Numbered from the stretch's first letter, positions 28,270-36,303 are shown. The stretch: DNA of 64,000 nucleotides from an uncultured Flavobacteriaceae bacterium (GCA_947494205.1 CANLUH010000001.1:434001-498000); one strand, 5' to 3'. The notes: generated by a model from the letters alone, not told the origin. Numbers and translations are program-made.

Positions 28270-28650
28270 TTATTTCTCTAACCCATTATAACTCATAAAA
28301 AAGTTAATCCATATATTTCTTGCCAATCGCATAATAATAGGCTGCAAAATCAACATAGCTAAAACAATTAAAGCATAAGTTACCATTAAACTAAAATTGA
28401 ATACTAAATAGCACAACCCAAAAACAATACCTGCAAAGAGCAAACCTACTGGATAACTTACATACATAGCTCCAAAAAAGAAAGAAGGTTCAATTTTATA
28501 TTTAGTATTACAAGAACTACAACGCTCTTGCATTTTTAATGTTTTACTTAATATATACGGATTCGTCTCTGAATACATACTTTCATTATGACAAACAGGA
28601 CATTTTCCCGTTAGAATACTGTATAATTTTGTTTGTTTTAGAAACGCCAT
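28270..28650 (-). CDS. DUF983 membrane protein with zinc-ribbon cysteines
   Basis: The 126-residue protein begins with two CxxC pairs (C17/C20 in GKCPVC and C44/C47 in RCSSC) that probably form a zinc ribbon. Two transmembrane segments follow (about residues 62-82 and 86-108). This is the DUF983 layout. The function of DUF983 is not known to me. It is a single gene convergent with the sugar operon. In its C-terminal tail the RLARNIWINFFM segment is basic and amphipathic. Confidence 0.85.
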   Translation of the reverse strand: MAFLKQTKLYSILTGKCPVCHNESMYSETNPYILSKTLKMQERCSSCNTKYKIEPSFFFGAMYVSYPVGLLFAGIVFGLCYLVFNFSLMVTYALIVLAMLILQPIIMRLARNIWINFFMSYNGLEK

Positions 28651-28738
28651 AATTTTAATTTTTTCTCAATATTAAAAATAGCAATAGCATTGCTATTTAG
28701 ATTAAACAAAATTACACCTTAGCCTGTAAAAAGACTCA

Positions 28739-28767
28739 TACATTTATCGCTATTTTTTGTACATTTA
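28739..28767 (+). promoter_or_regulatory. Direct repeats 21 bases apart before an AraC-type gene
   Basis: TACATTTA occurs at 28739-28746 and again at 28760-28767, exactly 21 bases apart and in the same orientation. The second copy also resembles a -7 element (TAnnTTT followed by A instead of G). AraC-family proteins commonly bind such paired direct repeats, so autoregulation is a fair guess. The repeats are short and AT-rich. Confidence 0.4.
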
Positions 28768-28785
28768 GGACATATACATGTTATT

Positions 28786-29667
28786 TTGAAAAGCATACCA
28801 ATTTTAAATATAAAACAGTTTAAACAGGAAGAATCCTTACAAGAATTCTACTGCAATGATTTAAGTGAACACTTAAAAAAGAATAAAGCAATTGTACATA
28901 AACCACATAAGCATAATTTCTATTTATGTGTTGTATTTACATCTGGTACTGGAAAGCACGAAATAGATTTTAACTCCTACAACATTAACACTGGTAGTGT
29001 CTTTTTTTTAAGACCTGGACAAACACATTATTGGACATTTGAAGACAAACCTGAAGGCTATATTTTTTTTCACTCCCAAGACTTTTACGAATTTTATTTC
29101 GCTAATAAAAAAGTAACGCATTTTCCTTTTTATTATTCCTATAAAAATCCGCCTCATCTCCAGTTAAACAATAAAAACCTTACTACAATACAATCTAGAT
29201 TTAAAGAACTTTATTCTGAATATTCACAAAAAGAAAAAGATATAAAAGACAAAATAATTAGCCTTATAGACATTATATATATCGACCTAACTAGAATTTA
29301 CACAAACAATACACCTAACGATATTGTTATAACCTCTAGCTACTTACATATACTTAGGCAATTAGAAAATGCTATAGATTTGTTTTACAAAGAGAATAAA
29401 TCGGCCGCATTTTATGCAAACACTTTAAACATTACTTCTAAACACTTAAATAGAGTAACCAAAACAACTATAAATAAAACCACTACCGAATTAATTACAG
29501 AACGTGTTTTACTAGAAGCCAAACGACTTATTGTACACACCAACAACACTCTATCTAATATTGCCGAGCTATTAGGCTACGAAGATTACGCTTATTTCTC
29601 TAAAGTTTTTAAGAAAAACACAGAAATAACTCCAATTCAATTTAAAAAGAAATATCAACAATTATAA
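28786..29667 (+). CDS. AraC-family transcriptional regulator with cupin sensor
   Basis: The 293-residue protein has an N-terminal cupin-type sensor domain (about residues 35-130, with HKPHKHNFYLCVVF and FLRPGQTHYW) and a C-terminal AraC double helix-turn-helix (about 190-290, ending LGYEDYAYFSKVFKKNTEITPIQFKK, quoted as LGYEDYAYFSKVFKK). It appears to start with TTG. No operon partner is adjacent, because the next gene (DUF2452) is 73 bases on. The ligand is unknown. Paired repeats upstream suggest self-control. Confidence 0.88.
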   Translation: MKSIPILNIKQFKQEESLQEFYCNDLSEHLKKNKAIVHKPHKHNFYLCVVFTSGTGKHEIDFNSYNINTGSVFFLRPGQTHYWTFEDKPEGYIFFHSQDFYEFYFANKKVTHFPFYYSYKNPPHLQLNNKNLTTIQSRFKELYSEYSQKEKDIKDKIISLIDIIYIDLTRIYTNNTPNDIVITSSYLHILRQLENAIDLFYKENKSAAFYANTLNITSKHLNRVTKTTINKTTTELITERVLLEAKRLIVHTNNTLSNIAELLGYEDYAYFSKVFKKNTEITPIQFKKKYQQL

Positions 29668-29740
29668 ATAAGTTACTAAATAGCTTTAAACATAAAAAAG
29701 CCCTCTAAAATTCAGTATTTTTGTAAAAGAAATGAAATAA

Positions 29741-30181
29741 ATGGAAAACGATAAAAAACCAGACAATGTTGTCTTTAACAACGATACACAAAAATATGAT
29801 GCGGCATTAAAACCTTATGCTACAAATGTAGGTGCACCAGCCATTATAGCAACAGACAATATTACTTGGAAAAATAAAAACATCCTAAAAGCCAATAAAC
29901 AAATTGAAGCTAAATATCTAGAATTAAAAGCTGAATACGATAAAATGATGGAAGAGCTAGAGTATAATAATCTAGTATATAATTCTAAATTTAATTTCGA
30001 ACCTATTATTGGGCAAACATACCATTTATACAGAGATAAAAATGAAAACCCGTTTTTATCTATAATAGCTCCAGATGAATGTAACTTCGATTGTATAGGT
30101 AGCTTCTACTTAAACTCTGAACAAATTTGGAAGAAAGTTTTAGATAACACGGATAAAAATACGTTTGGTATAAACGCTTAA
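29741..30181 (+). CDS. DUF2452 protein
   Basis: The 146-residue soluble protein has the features of DUF2452: an N-terminal segment KPDNVVFNNDTQKYDAALKP, the stretch VGAPAIIATDNITWK, a coiled-coil-like helix (ILKANKQIEAKYLELKAEYDKMMEELEY, about residues 51-78) and a C-terminal FEPIIGQTYHLY and SIIAPDEC. No signal peptide or membrane segment is visible. The molecular role is unknown to me. It is convergent with dps across a shared terminator. Confidence 0.85.
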   Translation: MENDKKPDNVVFNNDTQKYDAALKPYATNVGAPAIIATDNITWKNKNILKANKQIEAKYLELKAEYDKMMEELEYNNLVYNSKFNFEPIIGQTYHLYRDKNENPFLSIIAPDECNFDCIGSFYLNSEQIWKKVLDNTDKNTFGINA

Positions 30182-30195
30182 GTAAATAGAATAAA

Positions 30196-30231
30196 AAGTG
30201 TGTTAAAACAATTACTTGCTTTAACACACTT
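30196..30231. terminator. Shared terminator between DUF2452 and dps
   Basis: AAGTGTGTTAAA at 30196-30207 pairs with TTTAACACACTT at 30220-30231. A run of A lies upstream and AT-rich bases downstream, so it can end transcription from both convergent genes. Confidence 0.8.
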
Positions 30232-30265
30232 CTTAAAAATTTCTAGTATTTTTTTTATTAAAATG

Positions 30266-30772
30266 TTATGAATCTTTTAGCCATGCAGTAAACATCCAGT
30301 TACGCGTTTCTAATTGCCTCATAAAGTCTGTAACAATTTGCTCCGTAACGTTATCTCCTACCTCTAATGAGGCAGACACAACACCTAACATACTATTATG
30401 CAATACATTATAGTCCATTACTAACTCCTGCACCATTTCTATAGATGTCTTATCTGTGTTGCAATCATCTATTTTAGACTTTTCTATAACATTTTTTATG
30501 GACATACCTGGTTTTAATCCGAATGCTTTAATCCGCTCTGCTAGTATATCTATATTAGCTTTTGCAGCATTATATTCTTTTTCAAACTCTTCATGTAATT
30601 CGAAAAAATCTGGACCTTTTACATCCCAATGGAAATTTCTCATTTTAAAATAGAACACTTGATAGTCTGCCTGTAATTGACGTATTGCAGATACTATTTC
30701 TGCTGTTTCTAAAAATGTAAATCCTAATTTTTTTAATGTTTTTATTTTTGTGTTGTTCTCTATTGTCTTCAT
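30266..30772 (-). CDS. dps: Dps-family ferritin-like DNA-protection protein
   Basis: Dps forms a dodecameric shell that oxidises and stores iron with peroxide and can bind DNA during starvation. The 168-residue length fits. The inter-subunit ferroxidase residues are visible: H48 in NFHWDVKG, H60 in FFELHEEFE, and D75 and E79 in NIDILAERI. The Lys-rich N-terminus (KTIENNTKIKTLKKLG) could contact DNA. It is a single gene, and no OxyR or PerR site was recognised in its short upstream region. Confidence 0.93.
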   Translation of the reverse strand: MKTIENNTKIKTLKKLGFTFLETAEIVSAIRQLQADYQVFYFKMRNFHWDVKGPDFFELHEEFEKEYNAAKANIDILAERIKAFGLKPGMSIKNVIEKSKIDDCNTDKTSIEMVQELVMDYNVLHNSMLGVVSASLEVGDNVTEQIVTDFMRQLETRNWMFTAWLKDS

Positions 30773-30838
30773 TTTTTTTAAATTTTAATATTGATATTTA
30801 TACCTTGATATTTTGCTCGTGTTGAAGAGCACTGCAGA

Positions 30839-31747
30839 TTAATTAACAATAGTTTTATCTAGCTTAGACAAATGTTCTAAAGATGAAGGATTGTCAAACT
30901 GTAATGTTCTAATAGGAAATGGAATATTAATATCGTTTCTATCGAATGCTTGTTTAACCAGAATAATAGCCCTACTTTTTGCTCTTATTTTTTCTAGAGA
31001 ACTCTCAGCTTCAATCCAAAATCTACACAGAAAATTTATAGAACTATCTCCAAATTCAGTATAATAAAACTCAACTTGGTCTTTGGTTTCAATTTGTTCA
31101 AATGCTTTCTTGATGGCTTTTTTAGTTATATTTTCTACAAGTTCTAAATCCGAGCTGTAACCTACTCCGCAGTTAAAAGCAACTCGCATTCGTTTAGTTA
31201 ATGAGTAATTCTTTAAAGGGCTATCTAAAATTGTTTTGTTAGGAATAACAACAATGTTATTATCTGCCTCTTTAAGTGTGAATTCTTTTAAACTAATATC
31301 CATGACTTCACCAGAAAACCCACTAGTTTCTACCCAATCGCCTATTCTTATTTTATCTCTAAAAGATAATACTACTCCAGCTATAGTATTAGATAACGTG
31401 CCTTGCAAAGCCATACCTATTACAATACCTGCTATTCCTGCTCCCGTAAGTAATGATTTTAATGTTTCACTTAAGTTTAAAACACCTAATGCAAGAAACA
31501 AACCTGTTAATACAATAATGGTAGCTGTTGTTTTGGCTATGATATTAGCAATAGAATCTTTATGTACTCTTCTTTTTATAATTTTTTTTGTAAATCTACT
31601 TGTGTATTTAGAGATTATAAATGATAGTATAAGCACGACGAATGCAATGCCTAAATTGGGTAAATTCTCTATAAATACATCAAGCCAAGTATTCAATTTA
31701 TTGGTAACTTTACTAGTTGCGTCTGTTATATTGTTCTGCATGTTCAT
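30839..31747 (-). CDS. MscS-family mechanosensitive channel
   Basis: MscS channels open under membrane tension and release solutes on osmotic downshock. The 302-residue protein has three transmembrane helices (about residues 28-50, 70-90 and 95-125), the last being the Gly/Ala-rich pore helix (GAGIAGIVIGMALQGTLSNTIAGVV, first 18 residues quoted as GAGIAGIVIGMALQGTLS), followed by the beta domain (RDKIRIGDWVE) and the alpha/beta C-terminal domain. The promoter region carries a -7 element and paired direct repeats identical in layout to those of the DUF1328 gene, so the two are probably regulated together. Confidence 0.93.
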   Translation of the reverse strand: MNMQNNITDATSKVTNKLNTWLDVFIENLPNLGIAFVVLILSFIISKYTSRFTKKIIKRRVHKDSIANIIAKTTATIIVLTGLFLALGVLNLSETLKSLLTGAGIAGIVIGMALQGTLSNTIAGVVLSFRDKIRIGDWVETSGFSGEVMDISLKEFTLKEADNNIVVIPNKTILDSPLKNYSLTKRMRVAFNCGVGYSSDLELVENITKKAIKKAFEQIETKDQVEFYYTEFGDSSINFLCRFWIEAESSLEKIRAKSRAIILVKQAFDRNDINIPFPIRTLQFDNPSSLEHLSKLDKTIVN

Positions 31748-31781
31748 TATTGTTTATTGATTATTATTTTAGATTGCATAA

Positions 31782-31797
31782 GCTTATAGTTATAAGC
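31782..31797 (-). promoter_or_regulatory. 5' UTR hairpin of the mscS-like gene
   Basis: GCTTATA and TATAAGC pair around a two-base loop at the 5' end of the predicted transcript, about 35-50 bases before the ATG. It may affect message stability or initiation. Confidence 0.35.
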
Positions 31798-31803
31798 ACA
31801 TTA

Positions 31804-31865
31804 CAAAGTTACCTCGATACTAGGTTTTGGTTTTGCTCATTTACTGTTTTTGCTTGCTCTTTTGC
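31804..31865 (-). promoter_or_regulatory. Promoter and paired operator repeats of the mscS-like gene
   Basis: On the minus strand a consensus -7 element TAACTTTG lies at 31811-31804. Plus-strand repeats TTGCTCATTTAC (31833-31844) and TTGCTCTTTTGC (31854-31865) are 21 bases apart. The proximal one begins 21 bases upstream of the -7 element, in place of the missing -33 TTTG. The same arrangement occurs before the DUF1328 gene. Confidence 0.7.
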
Positions 31866-31897
31866 TTTTTCTTACAAAAAAGCTTTTTAAATAACAT

Positions 31898-31927
31898 AAA
31901 AAGGTGGCCTTTAAAAGACCACCTTTT
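31898..31927 (-). terminator. Terminator of the 181-residue periplasmic protein gene
   Basis: Arms AAAAGGTGG and CCACCTTTT pair around an A/T-rich centre that can extend the stem (CCTTT against AAAAG). On the minus strand the hairpin is followed by a T-rich tract. It lies 25 bases after the stop of the gene at 31952. Confidence 0.8.
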
Positions 31928-31951
31928 CACAATCAATCTAAATAACAACTA

Positions 31952-32497
31952 TTAAAACATGCTGTTGTTGTTAACTTTTGTATCAATGACTTTGTCTGTA
32001 GCACTGAAATAATTAATTAATAATTTTGTATTATCGTCTGGTAATTCCATATCTATTACTTCATCATCATTTTCTGTAACAATATAGTAAGGATTGTCCT
32101 CTAATTCTTTGTTAGCGAATTTACTATCTTCGAAAAAACTGTTTATAAGTTGGTCGTCCGATACTTCTAAAGCATGGTCGTTGTCTTCATCTAATTTAAA
32201 GTATGTAAATTTAGTTACTTCGTCGTACAAGGCATCTTCATCATTATCAATGATTATAGTTTTTTGCACTTTAATCGTTGGGACTTGCTGTTCTTCGTTT
32301 AACTTTCCTATGTCACTAGTGGCTACCATAGGTTGTTCTTTAATCGTTATAATTTTCACTTTCTTATGGTAAGTATTATCCCCATCTTCTATCTTTACTA
32401 TTTTAGATTTTGTTGTTTTTATATTGTCAATAGTTTTCTGTTGAGAGAATATTAAACTTGGTAATAATATAATTAAGTATGCTATATAATTTTTCAT
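31952..32497 (-). CDS. Secreted acidic protein of unknown function
   Basis: The 181-residue protein has a signal peptide (about residues 1-18, ending LIFSQ) and an acidic, hydrophilic mature part with repeated short blocks such as KIVKIEDGDN, KTIIIDNDEDALYDE and YIVTENDDEVIDMELPDDN. No conserved domain is recognised. The many Asp and Glu residues could bind divalent cations, but there is no EF-hand loop. It has its own terminator and stands between the mscS-like gene and the DUF1328 gene, all in the same direction. Confidence 0.75.
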   Translation of the reverse strand: MKNYIAYLIILLPSLIFSQQKTIDNIKTTKSKIVKIEDGDNTYHKKVKIITIKEQPMVATSDIGKLNEEQQVPTIKVQKTIIIDNDEDALYDEVTKFTYFKLDEDNDHALEVSDDQLINSFFEDSKFANKELEDNPYYIVTENDDEVIDMELPDDNTKLLINYFSATDKVIDTKVNNNSMF

Positions 32498-32602
32498 CTG
32501 TGTGTATGTGTTATTTAGTTAATGAGTAAAACTGCTCTACTTGATAGTAGATACTTTAATTTTGAATTAATTATTTCTAGATTAAACCTAGAGCGTTTTA
32601 CA

Positions 32603-32773
32603 TTAATTAACAGATTTATTTAGAAGTCCTTTTATGAATGAAATGGCTGTAAATATTAGGAATACAAAAAATAAAATTTTAGCAATTCCTGAAGCTGCTC
32701 CAGCTATATTTCCAAAACCAAGAACTCCTGCTATTAATGCAATGATTATAAATGAAATTGTCCAACGTAACAT
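32603..32773 (-). CDS. DUF1328 small membrane protein (YtjA-like)
   Basis: This 56-residue gene is below common length cut-offs. The product begins [20 protein letters not shown], continues [20 protein letters not shown] and ends [11 protein letters not shown]. The N-terminal LRWTI/LRWA start, the Gly-rich G(F/G)xxIAxxAxxIAKILF centre and two hydrophobic helices are the DUF1328/YtjA signature. The family is often associated with envelope stress, but its biochemical role is unknown. Its start is supported by a -7 element (TATCTTTG) about 56 bases upstream and by paired direct repeats above it. Confidence 0.92.
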   Translation of the reverse strand: MLRWTISFIIIALIAGVLGFGNIAGAASGIAKILFFVFLIFTAISFIKGLLNKSVN

Positions 32774-32828
32774 AGTATATGGTTTTTAATAATTATTGAT
32801 TTAAATCGATTACTTAAATCTTACTCTG

Positions 32829-32891
32829 CAAAGATATAAGCAACATATTGTTTCTAGTTGCTCATTTACAAGAAGTCCTTGCTCATTTACA
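32829..32891 (-). promoter_or_regulatory. Promoter and paired operator repeats of the DUF1328 gene
   Basis: On the minus strand the -7 element TATCTTTG lies at 32836-32829. Two identical plus-strand repeats TTGCTCATTTACA occupy 32858-32870 and 32879-32891, 21 bases apart. The proximal copy is 21 bases from the -7 element. The distal repeat ends 21 bases before the stop of the adjacent AraC-type gene. Confidence 0.75.
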
Positions 32892-32912
32892 AAACCATAT
32901 ATTCAATCTATA

Positions 32913-33947
32913 CTATATTACGTTAACAGTTATGTTTTGTTTATTTTTCAGGAAGTCACTCGGCGAAATACCATATTTCTTTTTAAATATTTTAGAAAAG
33001 TAGCTTCTGCTACTAAAACCGATAGTGTAAATAATTTGCGAAATATTAAGCTCTGTAGTATTTATTAAATCTCTAGCCTTTTGCAATCTTACATGCCGAA
33101 TATATTCTATAACAGTACGTGAAAATAAAAATTTAAAGCCTTCCTGTAATTTTGCTTGCGTAAGTCCAACAGCTAATGCTAAGTCGGCTACATTGTAATT
33201 AGCTGCAATATCTTTTAAAATAATTCTAGACGCTTTTCTAACTAACTTTAACTCTTGTTTAGATAAAGGCGCTTTATCTTTTACTGCTTGCATATCCTTT
33301 GCATAATGTGCCATTTCTAATGCAAGAATTTGGTAAACAATACCTTCAATTAACAAAATACGCATTATGCCCTTTTGCTTCACTTTGTTTAATTGTTTAA
33401 CTAATTGCGCTAGTTTTAAATTGTATGTTCCATAATACGCAAATGTATTTTCATGGTTGGTATCGTAAAACACTTCATAAAGTCTCTTATTTAATAGCGA
33501 TGCATCATTTAATCTGCTATTAATAAATTCTATTCTACTTATTTGTATTAAAGTAATGTGTAGTTTTTCATCTTTAGGAAAATAACCATAATTATACCCA
33601 CCATTTCTACTTGTTATAATAACAGGTTGTAATGTATCTAATTTTCGTTTTTGATCTTCTTTTTCAAATTTATGAAAACAATAACCTTCACTTACATAAG
33701 TAAAGTGTATAGGATTATATTCAGAAGCATCCATAACAAGTGTAATATCTTCAAAAAAGGTAATATTATATTCTAATAAACTACCTCCCCATTCAAAAGT
33801 TATAAAACGAATACTACCATTTGCAATAGTATTAGCAACTTCTAAAGTATATTCACCCCAGCGTTCTTTAATAACACCTCCTATAACTTCTTGAATTTGT
33901 TGTACTGTTTCTTCAGTACTTGCAGCCGTTATTGTTATGGTTTTCAT
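32913..33947 (-). CDS. AraC-family transcriptional regulator
   Basis: The 344-residue protein has an N-terminal sensor region of no recognised family (about residues 1-230; it contains HFTYVSEGYCFHKFEKED) and a C-terminal AraC-type DNA-binding domain (about 240-338), with NVADLALAVGLTQAKLQEGF as first and QIIYTIGFSSRSYFSKIFKK as second helix-turn-helix. It is divergent from the arsenosugar genes and lies directly upstream of the DUF1328 promoter, where 21-base-spaced direct repeats of the kind AraC proteins bind are found. It is therefore a candidate regulator of the DUF1328/mscS pair, of the arsenosugar genes, or both. Confidence 0.9.
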   Translation of the reverse strand: MKTITITAASTEETVQQIQEVIGGVIKERWGEYTLEVANTIANGSIRFITFEWGGSLLEYNITFFEDITLVMDASEYNPIHFTYVSEGYCFHKFEKEDQKRKLDTLQPVIITSRNGGYNYGYFPKDEKLHITLIQISRIEFINSRLNDASLLNKRLYEVFYDTNHENTFAYYGTYNLKLAQLVKQLNKVKQKGIMRILLIEGIVYQILALEMAHYAKDMQAVKDKAPLSKQELKLVRKASRIILKDIAANYNVADLALAVGLTQAKLQEGFKFLFSRTVIEYIRHVRLQKARDLINTTELNISQIIYTIGFSSRSYFSKIFKKKYGISPSDFLKNKQNITVNVI

Positions 33948-34101
33948 TAGTTCTATTTTTCAAAATCTAAAAATACTTATTTTAACTAAACCTATTATAA
34001 AACATGGGGCACATATTTCTTTAATAATTTTCGTTAGGTTTAATTTCGCCTTGCGACTATAACGGTTTAGATTTATATCTTAGCAAAAAAGTTATAACAA
34101 G
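33948..34101. promoter_or_regulatory. Divergent region between the AraC-type gene and the arsenosugar cluster
   Basis: The 154 bases hold an inverted pair TAAACCTA (33987-33994) and TAGGTTTA (34035-34042), plus a further GGTTTAG at 34064-34070. No full -33/-7 promoter is seen on either strand. The inverted pair may be an operator for a regulator acting on both directions, but the evidence is thin. Confidence 0.3.
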
Positions 34102-34437
34102 ATGTCAAAAACATATTACGACCCAGCAGACCTAAGAAAATTCGGAAAAATCACGGAATGGAGCGAAGATTTAGGCAATAAATTCTTCGAATACTATGGT
34201 AAAGTCTTTGAAGAAGGTGCTTTAACTGCAAGAGAAAAATCGTTAATAGCATTAGCTGTCGCACATACAGAACAATGCCCATATTGCATTGATGCCTATA
34301 CAAAAGATGGTTTGCAACGTGGTGTAACTAAAGAAGAAATGATGGAAGCCATACACGTAGGAGCTGCGATAAAAAGTGGAGCAACCTTAGTACATGGCGT
34401 GCAAATGATGAATAAAGTGAATAAATTAGATGGGTAA
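34102..34437 (+). CDS. Arsenosugar biosynthesis-associated AhpD-like protein
   Basis: The 111-residue protein belongs to the carboxymuconolactone decarboxylase/AhpD superfamily, in the subgroup that accompanies ArsS. The redox motif is C59-P-Y-C62, preceded by ARE(45)KSLIALAVAH. The His that follows CxxC in classical AhpD is replaced here by Tyr (CIDAY), so peroxidase chemistry of the AhpD kind is uncertain. A thiol role in handling arsenic intermediates is a plausible inference. Its stop overlaps arsS by 8 bases. Confidence 0.9.
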   Translation: MSKTYYDPADLRKFGKITEWSEDLGNKFFEYYGKVFEEGALTAREKSLIALAVAHTEQCPYCIDAYTKDGLQRGVTKEEMMEAIHVGAAIKSGATLVHGVQMMNKVNKLDG

Positions 34438-35494
34438 ATTAAAAACACAATCGTTACAAAAAAGAGATAGCGATTTAGCAAGTAGTAATAGACAATTAGA
34501 AATACTGTCTAACGGTATTTTTGCCGATGGCGAACTACCTACTTTTAAAGATAAAATTGCAGAAACAGGGCAATTCCCTCTAGTTCCTAAAAAACTAGAA
34601 ATCCTTCAAATAAACTTAGGTTATATGTGTAACCAAGTCTGCGAACACTGTCATGTAGACGCTGGGCCAGATCGAAAGGAGATTATGACACGTGAAACCA
34701 TGCAACAATGCTTGGAAGTTATTAAAAAAACTGGCGCACATACTTTAGACTTAACAGGAGGCGCACCAGAAATGAATCCAGAATTTCGCTGGTTTGTTGA
34801 AGAAGCTTCTAAAGCAGGCATTAAAGATTTTATTGTACGCTCTAACTTAACCATTATTAGAGCCAACAAGAAATATTACGATTTACCAGATTTCTTTAAA
34901 AAGCATAATGTACACGTCATTTCTTCTATGCCACACTGGACTAGAGGAAAAACAGACAAACAACGTGGAGAAGGTGTTTTCGATATGTCTATAAAAGCAC
35001 TTCAAGAATTAAATGAGCGCGGTTATGGTATGCCAGACAGCGATTTACGTTTAGACTTAGTATATAATCCATCTGGAGCTTTTTTACCAGGCGACCAAAT
35101 GGCTATGGAAAAGGATTTTAAAAAAGCCTTAATGGAAGACTTCGGAATCCAATTTCACAATCTATTTGCCATTACCAATTTACCAATCTCTAGATTTTTA
35201 GATTACTTAATAGCCTCAGAAAACTACGAAGATTACATGTATTCTTTAGTAGAAGCATACAACCCTGAAGCCGTTAAAAATGTGATGTGTACTAACACTA
35301 TTTCTATAAGTTGGGATGGTTGGTTATACGATTGCGATTTTAACCAAATGTTAGATTTAAAAGTCGCTAGTAAAGTAAAACATATTAGTGAATACAACGA
35401 AGACTTATTACAAGATCGAAAAATAATTATTTCGCAACACTGTTATGGTTGCACAGCTGGCGCAGGAAGTAGCTGCCAAGGTGTAGTAGCATAA
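34430..35494 (+). CDS. arsS: Arsenosugar biosynthesis radical SAM protein ArsS
   Basis: ArsS transfers the 5'-deoxyadenosyl group from S-adenosylmethionine to dimethylarsinous acid, the committed step to arsenosugars (5'-deoxy-5'-dimethylarsinoyl-adenosine). The 354-residue protein has the radical SAM cluster motif CNQVCEHC (C67, C71, C74) followed by HVDAGPDR, the glycine motif DLTGGAPEMNPEF and a C-terminal DUF3641 region ending in HCYGCTAGAGSSCQG (C338, C341, C349), a likely second metal or substrate site. Some relatives use selenocysteine here, but all positions are Cys in this protein. Overlap with the AhpD-like gene shows co-translation. Confidence 0.95.
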   Translation: MGKLKTQSLQKRDSDLASSNRQLEILSNGIFADGELPTFKDKIAETGQFPLVPKKLEILQINLGYMCNQVCEHCHVDAGPDRKEIMTRETMQQCLEVIKKTGAHTLDLTGGAPEMNPEFRWFVEEASKAGIKDFIVRSNLTIIRANKKYYDLPDFFKKHNVHVISSMPHWTRGKTDKQRGEGVFDMSIKALQELNERGYGMPDSDLRLDLVYNPSGAFLPGDQMAMEKDFKKALMEDFGIQFHNLFAITNLPISRFLDYLIASENYEDYMYSLVEAYNPEAVKNVMCTNTISISWDGWLYDCDFNQMLDLKVASKVKHISEYNEDLLQDRKIIISQHCYGCTAGAGSSCQGVVA

Positions 35495-35517
35495 CACAAT
35501 ACAGATTTTAAAGTTTA

Positions 35518-36210
35518 GTGACTATTAAAACACATAATACAGCCATATTAGTTTTTGCAAACTCTGCAAAAACAGAAGGAATATACAAACCTTTTAAACA
35601 ATCGGCCGAATTATTTAACGTCCTAAACACTCAAGTACAGCACAAGGTAAAACAAACAGGATTACCTTATTTTATTATTTCGGAAAACCAACAACAAGGA
35701 GACAACTTTGGTGCTCGTTTTACAAATGCAATACAATCTGTTTTTAATAAAGGATTCGACAATGTTATTACTATTGGTAATGATACACCGCATTTACAAA
35801 CAGCACACATAATTGCTGCCGAAAAAAAACTACAACACACAGCATTAGTTTTAGGTCCTTCTTTAGATGGAGGATTCTATTTAATGGGAATTTCGAAAAC
35901 GCGCTTTAATGCAGAAACGTTTTTAAATTTACCTTGGCAAACAAAAGCATTACGCCAAACCATTTTAAAGTTAGTCGCGTTAAAAACCATAGACGTCGCG
36001 CTGCTAGAAACATTATCGGATATCGATTCAGTTTCAGATGCAAAAAAGATTCTTAACAGCCATAAAACACTATCTATTGCTGTAAAAGTAATATTACTAT
36101 CTATTACTGCTTCAAAAAAAGAAGAACACAAACAACATGAAAGTATTACTAATCGTCATGTTAACAAACTATACTACAATAAAGGCTCTCCTATAGCACT
36201 TCATATATAA
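35518..36210 (+). CDS. DUF2064 glycosyltransferase-like protein, divergent copy
   Basis: The 230-residue protein belongs to the DUF2064/TIGR04282 group with a GT-A-like fold: NTAILVFANSAKTEG at the start, NVITIGNDTPHL (DxD-like position) and LGPSLDGGFYLMGISK are recognisable. Compared with the second copy in this cluster, the N-terminal basic loop that carries RNPxxGKVKxRL is replaced by ANSAKTEGIYKPF. It may therefore have lost nucleotide-sugar binding. It starts with GTG 23 bases after arsS. A terminator separates it from the SusC gene. Confidence 0.82.
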   Translation: MTIKTHNTAILVFANSAKTEGIYKPFKQSAELFNVLNTQVQHKVKQTGLPYFIISENQQQGDNFGARFTNAIQSVFNKGFDNVITIGNDTPHLQTAHIIAAEKKLQHTALVLGPSLDGGFYLMGISKTRFNAETFLNLPWQTKALRQTILKLVALKTIDVALLETLSDIDSVSDAKKILNSHKTLSIAVKVILLSITASKKEEHKQHESITNRHVNKLYYNKGSPIALHI

Positions 36211-36220
36211 CCCAACAAAC

Positions 36221-36250
36221 AAACTATTTAAGTACAGTTAAATAGTTTTT
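36221..36250 (+). terminator. Terminator before the SusC gene
   Basis: AAACTATTTAA (36221-36231) pairs with TTAAATAGTTT (36238-36248) and is followed by TT and G. The stem is AT-rich but 11 bp long. It would end or reduce read-through from the arsS operon into susC. Confidence 0.65.
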
Positions 36251-36303
36251 GCCCGTTTTAAACCTTCGGCTGTACCCGAGAACACACACTTTTATTTATA
36301 TAA

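Noticed and set aside
30813-30824. TTGCTCGTGTTG near the dps start as a third member of the mscS/DUF1328 operon family
   Set aside because: Only the first six bases match, there is no second copy at 21 bases and no -7 element at the right distance.
32531-32542. TGCTCTACTTG before the 181-residue secreted protein as a further operator
   Set aside because: Single degenerate copy, no partner repeat and no TAnnTTTG at the required spacing.
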